Shown here: positions 1 through 11,905 of the stretch, in pieces
How the letters are laid out: each line of letters opens with the position of its first letter
Position numbering within the stretch: the stretch's first letter is position 1
Assembly (NCBI RefSeq): GCF_003473485.1
Contig: NC_053045.1
Location: forward strand, 50,262,494 to 50,326,493
From: Medicago truncatula
Taxonomy: Eukaryota > Streptophyta > Magnoliopsida > Fabales > Fabaceae
Direction of reading: 5' to 3'
Length of the DNA: 64,000 nucleotides
Notes under the pieces: generated by a model
Told to the model about the DNA's origin: nothing
The model's database searches: none
What the model saw: the letters and a program-made list of their open reading frames with translations, nothing else
Position numbers and translations under genes: made by a program

Positions 1-2358
1 GATTTGAACTAATTTTGCAAAAAAATCCCCTTTTATATAGTTGTATCCAAACAAACTAAATTATTTTTTTAAAATAAGTGATTTTTATCAAGGTAAACAA
101 ACACAAAATAGATTATGAATTTTTTTTTAGAATCTCTACAAAATAATTTCTAAATTATTTAATGTCAAAATCACTTTTATAACGTCAGTTAACTTGGGTT
201 GGCTTTAGGTAAACTAATTGTTGGAATATGTGTGGAAATTAAATTAAAAGACTAAAGAAAATAATATATATTTTATTATATGGAAATGACAAATTAAATA
301 ATTAATTTAATCATTATTAGAAAGTGTTTTCTTAATCCTTAAGTTTTGCTAATATACTTTAGAATGCAATCTAGAATATTTTAGTTCATAGTCTAATATA
401 TTTTGGTACGTGATCTGAAATATATTTTGATACTCAATAATATATTTTTGTGCATATGTTTTGATAGTTTAAGATATTTTTGTACTAGATTTAATATGTT
501 AATTACTTATCTTGAGGTATTGAATCAAGATTTTTATGGAATCTAAATAAATCTTGTGGTATTCAATGAAGACAATAAAAACTTTTTTTTCAAGACATCA
601 AAATCCGTTGGTATTCAATTAAGATTTCTAAAAACTTATAAAATGTCTCGTGGTATTGAAAATTAGACGGATTTCAATGGATTCATTTGTGTAATGGATT
701 GTGTGAGACTTTTTAGTTAAAATACACTCATCCAACAATCTCACACAAACTCTTGAGATTTTGTAATACTCTTCCAATTTTTTTATTTTTTTATTTTTTT
801 TTACGTTTCTTTCAAATTCTTTTCTATTCTACTGTAACAATGACAGGTTATATATTTTGTTTTGCAAACTTATTGTCGAAATCATCATGCCTCTAACTTG
901 CACTTTTCTTAACATAACTTTTACGTTCAATAAAAAAAAAGAACGTATTGTATAATCTTGTGGTTAATTTACCATCTACCTATATATCAAATTATTATAA
1001 AAATCACAACTTTACGTTCATTGGTATTATAATAATTTTTCTACTTGCATTTTTCTACATGTAACATGCATTTTTCAATCAAATTATTATAATCAATAAA
1101 CTAACATAACTTATTTTTAGGTCTATTTATTTTGATATCATATGTTGAGAATTTTTAAGATCAATCAACCTGCTAGTAGTGTATTATCTAATAGTCTATA
1201 CACTCATTGATTCAATGTTTTTTTTTCCGGTTGATTTATAATTGTACTTTTGTTTTTGAGATTTTTTGACAACTGATCTATACATCTAATAGTATTTATA
1301 TTGTACTGTATCTTTAAATTTATTGACCCTTTTAAAATCTTAAAAATCCATTAAAATCCTTTAAAATCTATACCATGAATCCATTAAAATCTTGATTGTA
1401 AAAAGTCTTTCAAAAAAAGTGTTTTAAAATCCCACAAAATCAATACAATCCAACAAAGTCTTTTAAAATCTTCAAGATTTTTTCTATCAAAACAGTCTTT
1501 TAAAATCTCAATCCAATACACCCCCCTTAATGTCAAAGTAATGTTACTTGTTCCCAAAGTTTCTCATCACTTATTAGTAGTGAATTTTGTAAATAGAGAG
1601 CTCACGTATTCCATTTTACAAACCAAAGAGTTTTATTGAGTTGTCGAGAACTTTTTCTCTTCTCCCTCAAGCTTTGTGTTAACGAGCTATTCTTCTCCTC
1701 ATCTCATTTTTTTTTCTGTCCCTTCAGAATTAAGAGTGTTATTGAGACCTTAGTTCCTATTCGGTATAATGTCCCTTCGAAATTAAGAATGGTCTTAAGA
1801 GTATAGTCCGTTCAATTATTTATGTCCCTTCATGATAAATAATATTTTAAGATCATAGTCCCTTTTCGGTATAATAAGAATGATCTTAAAAATATATTCT
1901 TCTTCACTCTTGAAGATGTTATATGTTAGAATGGTGACAATACCATATTTGTGCGGTTAAATATCATAGTCGAAGAAGTTAAAATTTAGAATGGTGGTAA
2001 CACCATATTTCTTCACTCTTGAAGATGTTATATGTTAGAATGGTGATAACACCATATTTGTATGGTTAAATATCATAGTTGAAGAAGTTAAAAATTAAAA
2101 TGGTGATAATACCATATTTGAGTGGTATCAGCACCATAATAGAGTTGCCACAATAACATATTGAATTCAGTATTAAAATAGTAGTCTTAGTATCATATTG
2201 CTTTCACTTGTAAAAATGATACGGAATTTTGAAATAAAACAAATTAATTATTACAATAATTTCAGTTTTAATTGTTATCCACTCTTGGAATCAACAAAAT
2301 TATTTTTTTAGGGAGAATCGACAAAATCATGTTTATTCCCATTAGGAATATATATATA
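1..2358. other. Gene-free AT-rich stretch with decayed repeats
   Basis: No gene is recognisable. Positions 490-690 carry several degenerate units around a 'tggtattcaat' motif. Positions 1315-1535 are rich in 'ttttaaaatc' words and end in 'aatccaatacacccccc', which looks like one end of a decayed DNA transposon; the proposed partner end near 690-725 is only weakly complementary. Positions 1640-1900 hold pyrimidine-rich sequence that could be LTR debris. These are impressions from base patterns, not alignments. Confidence 0.4.
1904..2121. repeat. Two-copy tandem repeat, unit about 108 bp
   Basis: A unit beginning 'cttcactcttgaagatgtta' occurs at about 1904 and again at about 2012, each running through 'gttagaatggtg', 'accatatttgt', 'ggttaaatatcatag' and 'gaagaagtta'. 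The copies differ at several positions, so this is an old duplication. A third weaker piece ('aatggtgataataccatattt') follows. No coding potential is seen. Confidence 0.75.
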
Positions 2359-2446
2359 TTTTTTTTTTTGTGGTGACCGGGATTCGAACCTCGGACCTTG
2401 CATATATTATGCACTGTCTTTACCAACTGAGTTAAGCTCACGGGTA
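2359..2446 (-). mobile_element. tRNA-derived SINE copy
   Basis: Read on the minus strand the element begins with 'cccgtgagcttaactcagtt', which resembles a pol III A box, and later has 'gaggttcgaatcccgg', a good B box, followed by 'tcaccac' and an A-rich tail (the T run at 2359-2369 on the plus strand). It resembles the copy at 30157-30243 closely. No clear target-site duplication is visible here. It is too short and wrongly folded to be a functional tRNA gene. Confidence 0.75.
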
Positions 2447-5181
2447 CAATACATATTTTGAGAGGACTCTCCTTCGGAATATAATCATTCATATTAAATT
2501 AAGCATTCTCAAGTTTTTTTTATATCTTTTTGTTACAACTTTTAAACAAAATCATAAAAATAGCATCAAATAAGGAGTTGTTCTCAAATTATTATTATTT
2601 TTTAGAGAAAAGAGAAAAATAAGAGTCAAAATGTGGAGATAATTTTGTAAAATCACTTTTATATATTGTTAAAAAAATTTTTTTAAATAAAGTGATTTTT
2701 ATTACGAGAAACAAATACAAAATAGATTATACTTATTTTTTTATAAAATCTCTAAAAATTATTAATATTTAAATTATTGAATGACAATTTAAAAAAAAAA
2801 AAAAAATCTATGGAGCCTTAGTATCAACAAAATCATGTTTTTTCTCGTAGAAATATATTCACTCATAAGAGATTCAATCTTATCAACACTTAGTATATTT
2901 GAAAAATCACGAGAAAATATTTTCAACGAGATACACACACGCGAGTAAAAATATTCTTTTTCAGAGTGAGATGGATAATTTTCATCCAATGGATTAATAT
3001 TGATGGTTGAGATCTAATTATTTATTTAAGTGACTCACATGACCTCATCCTACTCAACAAACTCATGTTAACTTCTCGATGTCACGTTCTAGTAGGGGTG
3101 GATAAGCGGGTCTCACCCGACCCAAAACCGTGAAATCTGTGTAAAAATGAGAAGTGGTTGGGTTTGGTCGCTTTGCGGATTAAACGGTAGCATAATCAGT
3201 TTATACTAGTGAATGTGGTTTGGATGGCTGTATTTGGCCCGGTATTAGTAGAACCCTCCCGCAAACATTCAATACTTATTTATTTTTTTCAATCCTTTTG
3301 ATATATACAACATCGTTTTATTTTTAGTCACAACTCACACGCTCAGTTTTCATCATCTCTCTTTCTCACACTTAAACAAAATAGTAACATATTGCATGTT
3401 AGTACAACTCCTCTAAAAGATGTTTGTATCTCAATGCACTGCAATCATAACATATTGTGAATTGTCTCCCAACCTCTTGCCAAATCTCTCTTACTATTCA
3501 ACAAATATTTTTTTACAACTTTCCGTGAGCATATTTAACTCTGTAGTGGTTGGGTTGCCAAGTTTCAAGATATAGTTTGTCCATGCTCACAAAAAGTTTC
3601 ATTCACAGAATTTAATATGATACTTTCAACATAGTTGAGGAACATCTTGAGTTGCACTACGACTTCAACATATTTTTCTTTTAAAGAAGATTCAACCACA
3701 TTTTCTCACACGTTCATGATGTTGTTAACTAACTCTGTGGACTTCACCTCTTTGACATCCTTCGATTTGTCATCCACCTCTTGGAATCTTTCTCTTTGCC
3801 ATTCCCCTCTTGAGAATCTTTCCCTTTGACATTCACCACTTTATAATCCTTAGAGTTGACTCTACAATTCATCTTGCATTTAGCCACGATCTATCTCTCA
3901 CTTTGCCATCCCTCATTTTTTTGGAACACAATACCAATAAAGTGGTGATCAATGAAATAAGACTTAATTTGTAATGACGTAAACGAGACTATGCAAATTG
4001 CAAACCTGACATAGATGGGCGGCCAATAAAGCAACGGAGGGACAACACATGGTACTAACGGTACTTGACTTTGATAGAGAAATCGATGGAGCTAGCAAAA
4101 ATTCTAAGCAGGGACTAAATATATAAAGACAAAACAAAATATTTTTAAAACCATCGTATTAAATTTAAGGGTAAACATATTTTAGTCTCATAAATTATAA
4201 CTTTTTAGGTTTAGTCCTTACAAAAAATTTATTCAATTTTTTAAAATTTTACAAAAAAAAGTGTGTGTTTAGTCTTGCAATAATCTCTATAAAAAAAATT
4301 AAAGACTAAAATAAAATAAAAAAACCTTATCAACTTAACTTTAAAATTGTGAGTATTGTAGATATTAAAACGAAATTTAATTCGAAACTTAACTAAAGCG
4401 TAAAAAAATCACAATAACTTTTATTTATATGAAATGTAAATTGAAGTAACAACAAAGGAAATAAAAATTGACAATAAGTTATTTAAAAAAATTGAGCTAA
4501 ACGCATTTTAAAAAGTCACTTTTATCCATAATTTTATGTTTACTAAATAGATTAATAATATCCTTTCAATGTAAATAAATATGTTATTTGCAAAATAAAG
4601 CGCATTATCTATTTGTTATTGAAAAAGTTTTCTTTATAGTTAGCTGTTATTGAGACTTAAAATATAAAACCAATACAAATAATTCTATCATTTGTATAGT
4701 AATTTTTTTTTACTTTATTATTTATGTTAATTTTTGGATATTAAACTTGTTTGGGTAGCTAAATATAAATAGATTTATTGCTCTAAAATTGTCGCAAAAT
4801 AATAAGTAATGTAAATGCAACCCATTCTTAAGAACTATTGACATTTGATTTATTATCAGACTTTCGTTAATGAAATTGTTTTTAACATAAAAAAAAAAAA
4901 AAAAAAAAAGTTCTAATCATGCTTTCTTCATCACATTAAAAAAATCACGAAAAGAATCGTAAACGATTTAAAGTAAGTAATGTTTGTTTCTTGACGTCAA
5001 ACGAGTGTAAAAACTTTTTATCAAATTCTTTAATGATTTGAGACATCTATTTTGCATAAAAAAATTGACACATAAAAAGAGCAATTTTCAAATGGGGATC
5101 GAAATCAAACAAAACAAAAGAAAGAGGTTGAGATTGTTAGTGGACGTGGTTCAAACCTGAAACCAAACTTGGACGTATGGT
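2447..5181. other. Gene-free region upstream of the ICT1-like gene
   Basis: No gene is recognised. Near 3093 the sequence 'taggggtggataagcgggt' looks like the end of a hAT-type non-autonomous element, but I could not find a matching opposite end. Near 4180-4310 there are words such as 'catattttagtctc' typical of foldback MITE families, also without a partner. An A run lies at 4889-4908. The last 100 bases before 5182 are presumably promoter and 5' UTR of the next gene; no clear TATA box was found. Confidence 0.4.
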
Positions 5182-8100
5182 ATGGCTTCAACAACCACCA
5201 GAATGCTGAAGGGAATTTTGCTATTACACCTCTCTTCCACACCTCCCTCTTCTCTTCTTCGCATTACTCGCGACCTTTCTCGCCCTTTCTTCCTCTCCTC
5301 TCTTCAGTTACAGCGTTCGCATCCCGCCACTGCAATTCGATGCGCTTCCTCAGCTTCAGATTCTGGGAACAACAAAGTATCCTCTCGGCTTTCGCAGGTC
5401 CATGAGCTTCTCCAAGAAGCTGAACATCGATCTCTATCCGCTGATTACAACGCCCCAATTCCTAAAATCACTTTGGGTCTGTTTTGTTTTCATGAATTTT
5501 CTCATTCCTTGAATATATGCTGCAAAAAATATGGTTTGATTTTTATATAATTTTGTTGGGTTTCAGATCATGTTACTGTGAGTTTTGCAAGAAGTGGAGG
5601 ACCTGGGGGTCAGAATGTCAATAAAGGTGGTTTTTTTTTTTTTTTTACTTGTTTCCCTTTTTTTGTTATAGTTACTATCGTTTTGAGTTCCTATAATTAT
5701 TTGGAATTTAGTTTTTTAGTCCTTGTATTCACTTTTTAGGTTAGTCTGTGTTGGAAATTTGATAAGTAAATGCTAGAAGATTATAGAAGTATGGCATATT
5801 CCTATTTTCATGATTAAGAAAAGCTATAATTGAACCCTTGGAAATTAGGAGGCACTGTTTGCTTATTTGCTCAAGGGATAAGAATTCATTTTCTTATATG
5901 TTAAGAACAAAAAGCATATATAAAGGCATGCTTGTATATCATGTTGAGTTAATTTGTAAAAGAAAAAAATCTTAATAGCTGAGGAAATGAACATGGACAA
6001 AGATTTAGGGACGATACCTTCAATTTGGTTCAAGTAAGACATTTCTTTAATGACAAAGAATAATAACATGTTATGCTAGCATTTACTTGAATTTCCAACA
6101 CTGCCTCCCTTAAATCAAGCTTCTAAACTTATCATTTCAACCTTATTTTTCTTCTTCAAATTGTAAAATAACTCAATCTTCAAAGGTTTTTTAAAAATAT
6201 CCACAACTTGTTATTCATTGGGACGGTACTCGATCACCACTTCTTCCTCAGCAATTACATTATGTTGAGGCGTGTATCTTGTTGTTAGCGGATGCTCAAT
6301 TCCATGTTGCTCAAAGAAGCTTGAGGTATATTCTGCCTCTCTATTATGAATGTGTTGATTCTGCCACCACTTTGTTTCTCTACAAATGCTTTAAACATCT
6401 TGAAGGCATCACAAGCTTATGAATTCTGCTTTAGAAAATATACTAAAGCTTTTCTGCTAAATTCATTAGTAAAAGAAATTAAGTACTCACAAGTCACAAC
6501 CATCAGGTGTTGGTATTTCAACTGAACACAAGTCTGAATGAACTATTTCCAATACTTTCTTATCCCTCCAAGACTTTCTGGTTGGACTAAGAAACTACTA
6601 GAGATAGTTTATTTAGGCTCGTATCTAGTTAAAATACCAACACCTTGTAGCTGCAGGTACTTTAATTGATGACTTTGGCAGAAAAGCTTGCATATATTTT
6701 TTGAAGTTGAAATCAGAAGATGCCTTCAAAACATTTAAAGCATTAGTAGAGAAAGAAAGTGGTTGCATAATCGAAACATTCATAACAAACAGAGGGCTAG
6801 AATATCTTGCTGGTACAAACATCTTTGAGAAATATGGAATTGACATCAATTAACAATAAGATACATGCCTCAACAAAATATAATTGTTGGGAAAGAAGTG
6901 GTGATCATTGAAAAACAAGCTGCGAATATTTTTATAAAACCTTTGAAGATTGAGTTGTTTTACGCAAGTTGAAGAAGATGTTTGGAATGACAAAGCTTGG
7001 CGATGTTGAAAATTAAATCAAGTAAATGCTAGAAGATTATGGAAGCATGACATAGTGTTATACTTTGTCATTAAGGAAATGTCTTAACTGGACCAAAATG
7101 AAGCCACCGGCCTTAAATCCTTGCCCATGTTGATTTTCTTAGCTATTTTAAGTTTTTTTGCTTAGCGATTAAGACTAGTATGATCAAAGTGCTGCACTGT
7201 CTCCTATAGTACATCACCATTTCTTTTCTTAACATGTAGGAATTCCTTTACTTATGTATTCATGAACTAAGCCTATAAAAAAGCAAATCGCTCCTCTGTT
7301 ATCTCTATTCTACATAGTGAGTGAGTTCTGTGTTGTTATAATGTCCTACCATACCAGTTTGAATTGACTTATTAGAGCTTATTTACTGGTATAAGCATTT
7401 TGCGGGACTACTTGGTGAGAGCTTATGGAATTAACTTGTAACATGTTCATAAGTTGTTTTCAGTTTAGTTCTTTAAACTCTTCATTATAACTTAGAAAAC
7501 AACTTATAATTTATATGAAAACAATTTGACTTTATTTTATCATTTGTTATAAAAATAGCTTATTCATAAACACTTATGCTATAAGCGCCTCACTAAGTTG
7601 TTTATCCAAATAGGCCATAGTCCTACGAATTACCAAACCACGCGGGTTTAGTCCCTGTATTGAATGTAAATTTTCTAGGGGTAAACATATCTAACCATTT
7701 GTTTTATAGCCATGTTGGGGCTCATTGGTATGTATTGTGATTTGATAGGATACTGGGTTTGGGCTTAAGCCCAATAGAGAGCCTGAATTGGCAGTATTCT
7801 ATTAGGAGGTTATAAAAGAAAAGATAGGGGAGTGAGTAAAACATTCAAGAAAGTTGTTAAGAGTCGTTTAGGAGAGTTCTCTCTTTAGATTAGGAGCCTA
7901 GCTCTGGGACATAGAACTCTGGTTTATGCATTTCATTTTGTTTCTCCACCATTGTAAGAGCTTTAAGCTCATCCACTTGCAGTTAATAACACACAAACAT
8001 TTACCTGCTGATTGTACAGTGAACACCAAGGTCGACATGCGGTTCAATGTTGGAAAGGCACATTGGCTAAGTGAAAGGGTCAGGGAGAAGATTATGCAAA

Positions 8101-10020
8101 TGGTTTGTGTCAGCTAATCTTTTCTCATCACTAACAAATAATTGACTGTTTGTTTGTTTGTTACATGTCAAATATTTACAAGCTTTTGAAATGTTGAGTC
8201 ATGGCGTGGTATAGGCGTATAGGAGCTTCTGTTACCAAGTGATCTAGAGTTTAATCCTTCTTGCTAAATAAGTAGTTAAATTGACTTATGATCTACTTTA
8301 ATATTTTAACACTCTTGAACTGTATTGTTCCTTTGCAGGAGAAAAATCGTATGAACAAGGATGGGGAGCTTGTGATTTCTTCAACCAAAACTAGAACACA
8401 GAAGTTTGCTTCTTCCCTTCTATTGATTTTATTGTCTTTTTCTCATTGTATGCTGGCTGTAAGTAAGATTGGCTGACCTCCTTATTCTATGATTTTTTCT
8501 TCAGGGGAAACATTGAGGATGCTTTGGCAAAGCTTCAGGTATCTAAATCTAAAATTTAGTTTTTTAAAATTGTTTAATAGCATGCTTTAGTATCACATAT
8601 TATTGCCAAATAACATATCTCCTTAAAGCTCAAATGCTTTAGTGAGACCTAAGAATGAGTTCTATAACAGTTATCATTGCTTTGTAGGTTAGAAATGATT
8701 ATGGTTTTATAGCTTTCGAGTCTTGCTCTTTTACCAGAGACGTTATTCTTTACAAATAATGGTGGCATCTTAAACAAAATTTTCTGTCATGAAAGACAGT
8801 ATCTGTGAAGTCATGTAAGCTATATAAACTTTCTAGTAGTTCTCGATTCTATTACTTATTTTTCTCTGGTAGCGGCGGGGTTGGGAGGAGTTTGTTCTGA
8901 AATGTTCTGTTTGCAAAACAATCCTTTGTCTTGATAGTGAACAAACTAGGGGGAAATGCAGTTTAGGATAGTGAAAATATCTCACTTATTTTCTTCATTC
9001 TCGGGTATTCCCTCATAGTAAATCAAATTCTAAGAGTTTTGGTTCTGACTATTTTTATGATTCTCTGAGGACTAGGGAGTTATAATAATATTGTGAATTC
9101 TTGATTGAAGAATTGAATATTTCTTGGAGGACTCAAATCTATATTGGTTGTCTGTTCCTTTTGCTGTTGAGTTGGTGGGTTGCTGCGCCCTACTGTCCTT
9201 ATAACAAAGTCCGTAATCTACTTGTTTGGAACCATCCAAGGATTGATGAGAAGGAAAATGGGGTTTGGTGACTGTTGTCTCAGTCTTATTGTGGCATATA
9301 CAAAATGTAATAAATGGGAAATCTTATAAGCATTCCAATAATTTCCTCAAAGAAAAGTGGTATCAACAATCACTTCACTCTTTTCAACACCCCTCTCTTA
9401 TTGGGTGAATTCCCCCCCTTAATATCAGATCCATTTCCAAGAGTTTCATGTGAATTCCACCCCTTTGTGGAAAGAGAGTGTTGAGAGTGAGTATTGGTGA
9501 GGCTTCTCTTCCCTTTAAAGTTATAATTATATGTAACTCTTCGTGGTAATCCCTTCTAGGATATGACGTGTCGTTTTGTAAAGTAGACTTCAGTCTTCAT
9601 TCCCTTTCAATTACACAGACTTAAATATTTTCACTTCTTGTTTTGAAAGATATAACAATGGTGCTTTTCTGTTTATGAAATGGGAAAAAAATAGGAAATC
9701 ATTGATGCAGCATCTTATGTCCCACCACCTCCCTCAGAAGAGCAAAAGAAGAAAATTGCTAAGTTGTAAGAGCACTTCTCGTTTTTATATATATATATAT
9801 ATATTCTTTATTCTTCAGGTTAAAATACGGGTTATTATTTGGTTAACATTTTGCTAAGGGAATCTGTTAACATTAGAATTACTAAGGGCTTGTAACCAGC
9901 AACTGTTAATCAAATGTGCACTTCTGTAGGGCTGCCATAGGAGAGCACAAACGTCTCAAAAGCAAGAAGGTGCAATCAGATAAGAAAGCGCAAAGAAGAA
10001 GTAAAAGTAGTTGGGACTAA
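5182..10020 (+). CDS. ICT1-like mitochondrial peptidyl-tRNA hydrolase / class I release-factor domain protein
   Basis: Seven exons join in frame to 232 codons: 5182-5476, 5567-5626, 8020-8102, 8339-8403, 8505-8538, 9695-9765 and 9930-10020, all with GT-AG introns. The N-terminal ~75 residues are Ser/Arg/Leu rich, like an organelle transit peptide. The GGQ catalytic loop (SGGPGGQNVNK, residues 108-118) lies in exon 2, followed by 'TKVDMRF' and a lysine/arginine-rich tail. Members of this family (human ICT1/MRPL58, bacterial ArfB) hydrolyse peptidyl-tRNA on stalled ribosomes; stop-codon recognition domains of true RF1/RF2 are absent here. Intron 2 (about 2.4 kb) is swollen by Copia debris. The start at 5182 is the first Met of the transit-peptide frame; an overlapping ATG at 5169 is in another frame. 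Mitochondrial rather than plastid targeting is inferred. Confidence 0.9.
5749..7330. mobile_element. Pair of inverted, internally deleted Ty1/Copia remnants in intron 2
   Basis: Three LTR starts of one family are visible: about 5749 (+, 'tgttggaaatttgataag'), 6104 (-) and about 7005 (+). The plus copy has an integrase core piece at 6665-6852 (DDFGRK...YFLKLKSEDAFK...ALVEKESG) and then jumps to the pol C-terminus at 6883-7016 (NIFIKPLKIELFY, frameshift, KLKKMFGMTKLGDVEN). The minus copy (about 6480 down to 6104) shows the same integrase-to-RNase-H-tail junction, with stops. Reverse transcriptase is missing from both. The two copies therefore derive from one already deleted, non-autonomous element. 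Confidence 0.75.
7700..8000 (+). repeat. Possible solo LTR or LTR fragment in intron 2
   Basis: The stretch begins near 'tgttggggctcattgg', contains 'gggcttaagccca', a TATA-like 'ttataaaagaaaag' at about 7810, and later 'ccattgtaagagctttaagc', an arrangement like a plant LTR with promoter and R region. No second LTR or internal region of this type is seen. It ends only about 20 bases before exon 3 of the host gene. The call rests on layout alone. Confidence 0.3.
9358..9512. repeat. Degenerate foldback MITE in intron 5 of the ICT1-like gene
   Basis: The left part ('cactcttttcaacacccctc') and right part ('aagagagtgttgagagtgag') are imperfect reverse complements over about 35 bases, separated by about 80 bases. 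This fits a small non-autonomous inverted-repeat element. No target-site duplication was identified. Confidence 0.45.
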
Positions 10021-11846
10021 TACATTGTTTTTCAGAATCTTTAAACTATCTATCATCTTAGTAAGTTATCTTAGTAAGTTCGCGATTATTTGCAACTTGA
10101 GATTCATTTATAAAACCTGCTACTACCAAATTTCTTTTATGTCATTCTCAATTAATGTGTTACTTGAATCTCTTGGCTGCAGAGCACAGAAGTACAATCC
10201 TTTAATACTACCATAATTGGATACATCTTACATATACATCATGACATCAGATGATTGGTTGAAGATATAATCAAGGACTCGAAAAACATTAATCAACATG
10301 AAGGATATCCAAAGTGGTTTTATTGCTGCATAGTGTTGGTTAAATTTGTGACGCAGCTACGATTTAGTGCAATAGGAAATTTTCAAATTGAAATACCATA
10401 TGTTGCTTTTATCTACAATGTTTTCCTTATCAGCTTGAGCTGCAATTACGGGAATTCGACGCGTGTCTTTACGGGAAGTCAACAACCCTGGGAACATGTC
10501 CATTTTTGTACTTGGGAAGGTTGGGTCCCTTATGATTTAGTTTGGATAAGATTCACTTCAGAGGAAGTGTGTTTCCCATAGAGTGAAAGAAACCAATTCC
10601 AGTAGTACATTGCTTTACAGTTTCACTACAGAAACATGAAATGTTATTTTCACTTGATAAGGGTTTGGCATTTGCTTTTGATGGTATGGTACTCTGAAGA
10701 AAACAATATTTTTTATTTTAATTTAACTGTTTTGGTGATTTTCTTTCTAAAAGTCAGTTTACTTTGCTCTACCCAAACATAAATATTTCTTTAACTCACC
10801 TAAATCAATTTTTTATTCTGAATGTTTTGAAAATCGTTTCCTTTAATAATATCTATTATTTTAAAACCAATTTTATTAAAATCAATAATAAAGCCGATAT
10901 TTATACTTGGGAGAGAAAAAGTTATCAGAAGGAAGGAAGAATTTGTATCATTACAAGAGGAGGAGAAACTTCTATGAGAGCCTCCTCGGTTGAAAAAAAT
11001 ATTGAATATGAGGAAGAAAGAAGACTAGTTGTGTTTGATTTTACGGTTGAAATTGGGGTTGCCTTCAAAGTTCGTTTGGTTTGATAAAAAAAGTACACCT
11101 AAGATTTGAAAGTCGTTAGAAGCACAGAAACGTCCATTTGAAGCAAAAGAAGATTTATTCTTCCTTCTACGTTTGACTGTTTACATTGCCACATTCTTCC
11201 AAACATAAGATTTACGCAAAACTTTTATGTGTTTTTTTTTTCAATACCCTAACCTGACTTCTTGCCTTTAAACTTACCCATGAAATAGGAAATGGATTCC
11301 CTGCATGACAACAAACTGCGTGTGAATCAATCATCTGATCAGTAATATTTGTGCTAGTATTAAATCTGTACTGTTCAATTTTAATTCAATGGTTTACGAT
11401 GCATTGACTGCGTGACTGCACCATTTTTCAGTTACAAGAAAGCTATAAAAACCGTAAAGAAATTTGATATGCTAGAACACGGCTGGTTTGAACCGACAAT
11501 TTTCTCACTCACTTACTGTAGTTAAGTGCAGATTTCGCCTTAGATTCTTTCTAATAAAGAAAATGTTTACCTTTAAACTTGGTTTTAGATTATAGAATTA
11601 AAACATATACTTTATAATCTGACTTACTCAAATGAATATTTCAAAATTATATTTTGCTATAACTTTGGTTTTTTATAAACGTGTTAAAACAATTGGGGCT
11701 ATAGATTGATAAGAATAAAGAAATATAATGATTTGTAGCAAGTAGCATACCACAAATATAATTTGTCAGCCTATTTACAAAACAAAAACTTTTGTCAAAA
11801 CAAAAAAGATACCAAAAATACTATAGAGATGGATTAAGCATGTTGA
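10021..11846. other. Intergenic region between convergent genes
   Basis: This holds the 3' flanks of the ICT1-like gene (+) and the DUF1442 gene (-). Open frames of about 100 codons at 10255-10581 and 10764-11084 show no recognisable domain and AT-rich composition like the surrounding non-coding DNA. Nothing else is supported. Confidence 0.5.
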
Positions 11847-11905
11847 TTATCGTCTAATAACATGCACCTCTCCTGACCGTTGATCAACATGCTTAATCCA
11901 TCTCT
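11825..11905. repeat. Perfect 23-bp inverted repeat spanning the DUF1442 stop codon
   Basis: The arm at 11825-11847 is the exact reverse complement of the arm at 11883-11905, with a 35-base loop between. The second arm lies within the coding sequence (residues around KRWIKHVDQ), and the first starts at the stop codon and extends into the 3' UTR. The transcript can form a long stable hairpin at its stop codon. Confidence 0.95.

Noticed and set aside
217..700. Copia LTR starting 'tgttggaatatg'
   Set aside because: No matching end, primer-binding site or second LTR was seen; the dinucleotide start is too weak as evidence.
2359..2446. Possible tRNA gene on the minus strand (B-box 'ggttcgaatcccgg')
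   Set aside because: It has no cloverleaf acceptor stem, carries an A tail and has a sister copy with a target duplication, so it is a SINE.
3093..3270. hAT-type non-autonomous element starting 'taggggtgg'
   Set aside because: No inverted partner 'ccacccct' or 8-bp duplication was found nearby.
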